From: Lentzea sp. NBRC 102530
Lineage (GTDB): Bacteria > Actinomycetota > Actinomycetes > Mycobacteriales > Pseudonocardiaceae
Reading direction: 5' to 3'
Assembly: GCF_030269365.1 (NCBI RefSeq)
Contig: NZ_BSTF01000012.1
Location: 124,001 to 188,000, forward strand
DNA length: 64,000 nucleotides
Part shown: positions 61,947 to 64,000 of the stretch, one piece after another
Numbering within the stretch: the stretch's first letter is position 1
How the letters are laid out: every line of letters begins with the position of its first letter
Translations under genes and position numbers: made by a program
Notes under the pieces: generated by a model
The model's database searches: none
What the model was told of the DNA's origin: nothing
What the model saw: the letters and a program-made list of their open reading frames with translations, nothing else

Positions 61947-62013
61947 GGTCTCTCCGGGACGACGCAGCCTCGTCGAGGTTGCTGAGTTCCTGATCTCAGA
62001 CACGCACGGCCAC

Positions 62014-62055
62014 GCGAAGGCCGGATTCCGAGTAACTTCGGAGTCCGGCCTTCGC
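62014..62055 (+). terminator. Terminator after sucCD
   Basis: GCGAAGGCCGGA (62014-62025) pairs with TCCGGCCTTCGC (62044-62055); the inner TCCGA/TCGGA extends the stem. It lies 67 bases after the sucD stop and precedes a separate gene. Confidence 0.8.
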
Positions 62056-62153
62056 TCGTATGGCGGAACCGGCATGATCGGTCCATCGTCCTAGTAGCGG
62101 GTCGCACTGCTAGCGTCACTCGACGCACCCTGGTTTGAGGAGGAGACCTCGAC

Positions 62154-62882
62154 ATGTCCGTGCCTTACGGCGCACCCCAGCAGCAGCCGCCGGGTCCGGC
62201 ACAGCACCAGGCACCGCCGGCGGGCCACGGGGCTCCAGGCGCCAACAACATCAACCTGGCCCAGATCCTCCCGCTGGTGGCGGCGGGGCTCGGTCTCGTC
62301 GCGTACCTCGTCGCGTTCGCCGACGACGTCAGCAGCGGCAACGTGGTCTACCTGCTCGCGGCGGGCGCGCTCGCCGGCCTGTCCGTGCTGCCGAGCACCC
62401 CGAAGGGCTTCGTGCCGGTCGCCGCGGTGCTCGCGGGCGTGCAGACCCTGCTGCAGCTGCAGCTCATCATCAAGTCGCCGTCGATCCAGGGCCTCGACAT
62501 CGTGCTGCTGATCGTGGCGCTGGTGGAGACGGCCGCGATCGTGCTCGCGTTCCTGATGGCCGAGGGCATCGTGAAGTTCGAGCCGAAGCCCGCGAACCCG
62601 TACGCGGGTCAGCAGGGGCAGCCCGGTGGCTGGAACCCGCAGTCCGGCGCGTTCCCGCAGCAGGGCCAGCAGCAGTTCGGCCAGCAGCAGGCCGCCCCGC
62701 AGCAGCAGGCGCCCCAGCAGCAGGGCCAGCAGCCGTCGTTCGGCCAGCAGCAGTTCGGCCAGCAGCCGCAGCAGCCCGCACAGCCGGGTCAGCCGCCGCA
62801 GCAGACGAGCTTCATGCCGCAGCCGGGCCAGTTCGGCTCGCCGGGCACGCCGCCCGGTGGCTTCGGCGGACCGCAGCAGTAA
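62154..62882 (+). CDS. DUF5336 four-helix membrane protein with Gln-rich tail
   Basis: 242 residues. Pro/Gln-rich N-terminus (1-30), four transmembrane helices (about 36-55, 63-80, 86-105 and 115-137) and a long Gln/Gly/Pro-rich cytosolic tail (about 145-242). This is the architecture of M. tuberculosis Rv0954 (34-kDa antigen-like protein), which also follows sucCD. GAGGAGGAGA precedes the ATG. Function is not established, though the low-complexity tail suggests interaction or phase-separation behaviour. Confidence 0.88.
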   Translation: MSVPYGAPQQQPPGPAQHQAPPAGHGAPGANNINLAQILPLVAAGLGLVAYLVAFADDVSSGNVVYLLAAGALAGLSVLPSTPKGFVPVAAVLAGVQTLLQLQLIIKSPSIQGLDIVLLIVALVETAAIVLAFLMAEGIVKFEPKPANPYAGQQGQPGGWNPQSGAFPQQGQQQFGQQQAAPQQQAPQQQGQQPSFGQQQFGQQPQQPAQPGQPPQQTSFMPQPGQFGSPGTPPGGFGGPQQ

Positions 62883-62906
62883 GGTCCGCACACCGTTCGA
62901 CCTTTC

Positions 62907-62940
62907 AGGGGTGGTGCCGGTTCTCCGGCGCCACCCCTGT
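62907..62940 (+). terminator. Terminator after the DUF5336 gene
   Basis: CAGGGGTGGTGCCGG (62907-62921) pairs with CCGGCGCCACCCCTG (62926-62940) with one G-U wobble and a 4-base loop, then TTCG. Located 24 bases after the stop. Confidence 0.75.
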
Positions 62941-63003
62941 TCGCATGACGCGGCGTGCCTGACCCGAATGGCTCAGGCGGCCTGACACAGTGGAGAAGTG
63001 CCC

Positions 63004-64000
63004 GTGCTGCAACGCGAGGTGACCCGCGAGGTCAACACCGTGCGCCCACCGGAGTTCTCTCGATCCGAACGCATGCGCGTCCTCGTCGCCGCCGCGGTCG
63101 GATCGGTGGTGGTCGGGTACGCCGCGGTCGCCGCCGTTCTCGCGCTGGTGTCCGCGACGGCCACCTACGCCCAGTTCTCCACGTCCGGCGTGCTCAGCGC
63201 CGCCGCGCCCGCCTGGCTCGCCGCGCACCACGTGCCGTTGCGCTTCGAGTCGGGCCAGCTCGGGGTGCTGCCGCTGCTCGCGACCGCGTTGCTGATGTTG
63301 CTGGTCGGCCGCACCGCCGCGGGCACCGCCGACCGCCTCGGGCTCTACGAACCGCTGCAGGCGCGCGGCGTCGTGCTCAGCATCGCCGGGGCGCACGCCG
63401 TCACCGGTGGCGCGATCGCGTTGATCATGGGCGACGGGGTCGTGCGCGCCACGCCGGCCGTCGCGTTCTTCGGCTGCGCGGCGGTGTCCGGGATCGCGGC
63501 CACCCTCGGCGTCGCGCGCCGCTGCGGCCTGTACGAGGTGGTGTTCGACAAGCTCGACCCGGTGGCGCTGCACGGGCTGCGGGCGGGCTTCATGGCGTTG
63601 TTCGCGCTGGTCAGCGTGGGTGCGTTGGCGGTGGCCGCCGGGCTCGCGGTGTCCTGGCCGACGACCAGCGGGCTGTTCGCGGGCGCCGGGCCGTCGTTCG
63701 GCGTCGGGCTCGGCGTGTTCCTGCTGTGCCTGGCCTACCTGCCGAACGCGATCATCGCGGGCTTCTCCTACGTCGTGGGCGCGGGCTTCTCGATGGGCGG
63801 TGTCGAGGTGTCGCCGCTGAAGTTCGTCGGCGGTGACGTGCCGCCGGTGCCGTTGCTCGCGGCCATGCCGGAGGGCGAGGTCGTGTGGAGCCCCGGCGTG
63901 CTCGTCGGCGGCCTGCTGATCGGCCTGATCGTCGGCTGGACCTGCCGCAACGTGTCGGACCGGTCGACCTCGCGGGTGCGCGCCGTGCTGGTGGCCGCGA
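63004..64000 (+). CDS. DUF6350 multi-pass membrane protein, 3' partial
   Basis: The frame is open to the window end, so only the first ~332 residues are visible. A Glu/Arg-rich N-terminus (MLQREVTREVNTVRPPEF) precedes many hydrophobic helices, including GSVVVGYAAVAAVLALVS and LGVLPLLATALLMLLVG. It is the counterpart of Rv0955 (next to Rv0954). GGAG at 62992-62995 best suits GTG 63004; GTG 62998 is in frame but too close. It lies 121 bases after the DUF5336 stop. Function unknown; purN/purH would be expected next if synteny holds. Confidence 0.82.
   Translation, partial: MLQREVTREVNTVRPPEFSRSERMRVLVAAAVGSVVVGYAAVAAVLALVSATATYAQFSTSGVLSAAAPAWLAAHHVPLRFESGQLGVLPLLATALLMLLVGRTAAGTADRLGLYEPLQARGVVLSIAGAHAVTGGAIALIMGDGVVRATPAVAFFGCAAVSGIAATLGVARRCGLYEVVFDKLDPVALHGLRAGFMALFALVSVGALAVAAGLAVSWPTTSGLFAGAGPSFGVGLGVFLLCLAYLPNAIIAGFSYVVGAGFSMGGVEVSPLKFVGGDVPPVPLLAAMPEGEVVWSPGVLVGGLLIGLIVGWTCRNVSDRSTSRVRAVLVAA

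Overview
The window is high-GC actinomycete chromosome, most probably from a filamentous, sporulating member of the Pseudonocardiales. Reasons: dense GC-rich coding with many GTG starts; developmental regulators (a BldM-type regulator, a WhiB3/WhiD-type WhiB, an SsgA-like protein); ESX-type secreted proteins; a His-tailed GroEL1. Gene order also resembles two Mycobacterium tuberculosis blocks as I remember them: glmS-nnr-alr-tsaE-tsaB-rimI-tsaD-groES-groEL1-whiB3-sigD-rsdA-guaB2-guaB3-choD, then guaA; and chorismate mutase-uvrD1-M23 peptidase-sucC-sucD-DUF5336-DUF6350. No tRNA, rRNA, CRISPR array, insertion sequence or prophage was seen.

Layout. 1-2947: two ESX-associated genes. 3013-10406: alpha/beta hydrolase, glmS (with a DasR-like site upstream), nnr, alr, a membrane-anchored hydrolase, tsaE and a two-repeat secreted protein. 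10464-14071: matB facing tsaB-rimI-tsaD. 14072-17770: PhoD phosphatase, then groES-groEL1 behind a CIRCE operator. 17928-22849: a regulatory island of whiB3, a MerR/B12-type regulator, a bldM-like regulator, sigD and its anti-sigma factor. 22974-26868: DUF5319, guaB, guaB3 and small genes. 26936-27788: a toxin-antitoxin pair. 27822-31723: a ChoD-like oxidase, a metallo-beta-lactamase-fold protein and a flavin monooxygenase. 31714-33837: one open frame joining a phosphotransferase domain to an aldehyde dehydrogenase. 33857-35416: guaA. 35461-39366: a PspC/toastrack protein, a PspC histidine kinase and a LuxR-type regulator around a motif-rich divergent promoter. 39359-49944: three Ser/Thr kinases, four single-pass membrane proteins and an SsgA-like gene, interrupted by an EamA exporter/LysR pair. 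50009-54437: HDAC-like hydrolase, chorismate mutase, a frameshifted secreted gene and pcrA/uvrD1. 54438-55884: sparse, repeat-containing DNA with one small gene. 55885-64000: M23 peptidase, lipase-like hydrolase, membrane proteins, sucCD, DUF5336 and the start of a DUF6350 gene.

How it fits together. Much is core housekeeping: amino sugar and D-alanine supply for the wall (glmS, alr), t6A tRNA modification (tsaB, tsaD, tsaE), GMP synthesis (guaB, guaA), protein folding and the TCA cycle (sucCD). Embedded in it are envelope and development regulators. The most unusual pattern I see is that two of the three Ser/Thr kinases and two nearby non-kinase membrane proteins end in what looks like the same ~100-residue extracytoplasmic domain. 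That would suggest kinases and partner or decoy receptors sharing one sensor fold. This rests on reading the sequences by eye and needs a structural comparison.
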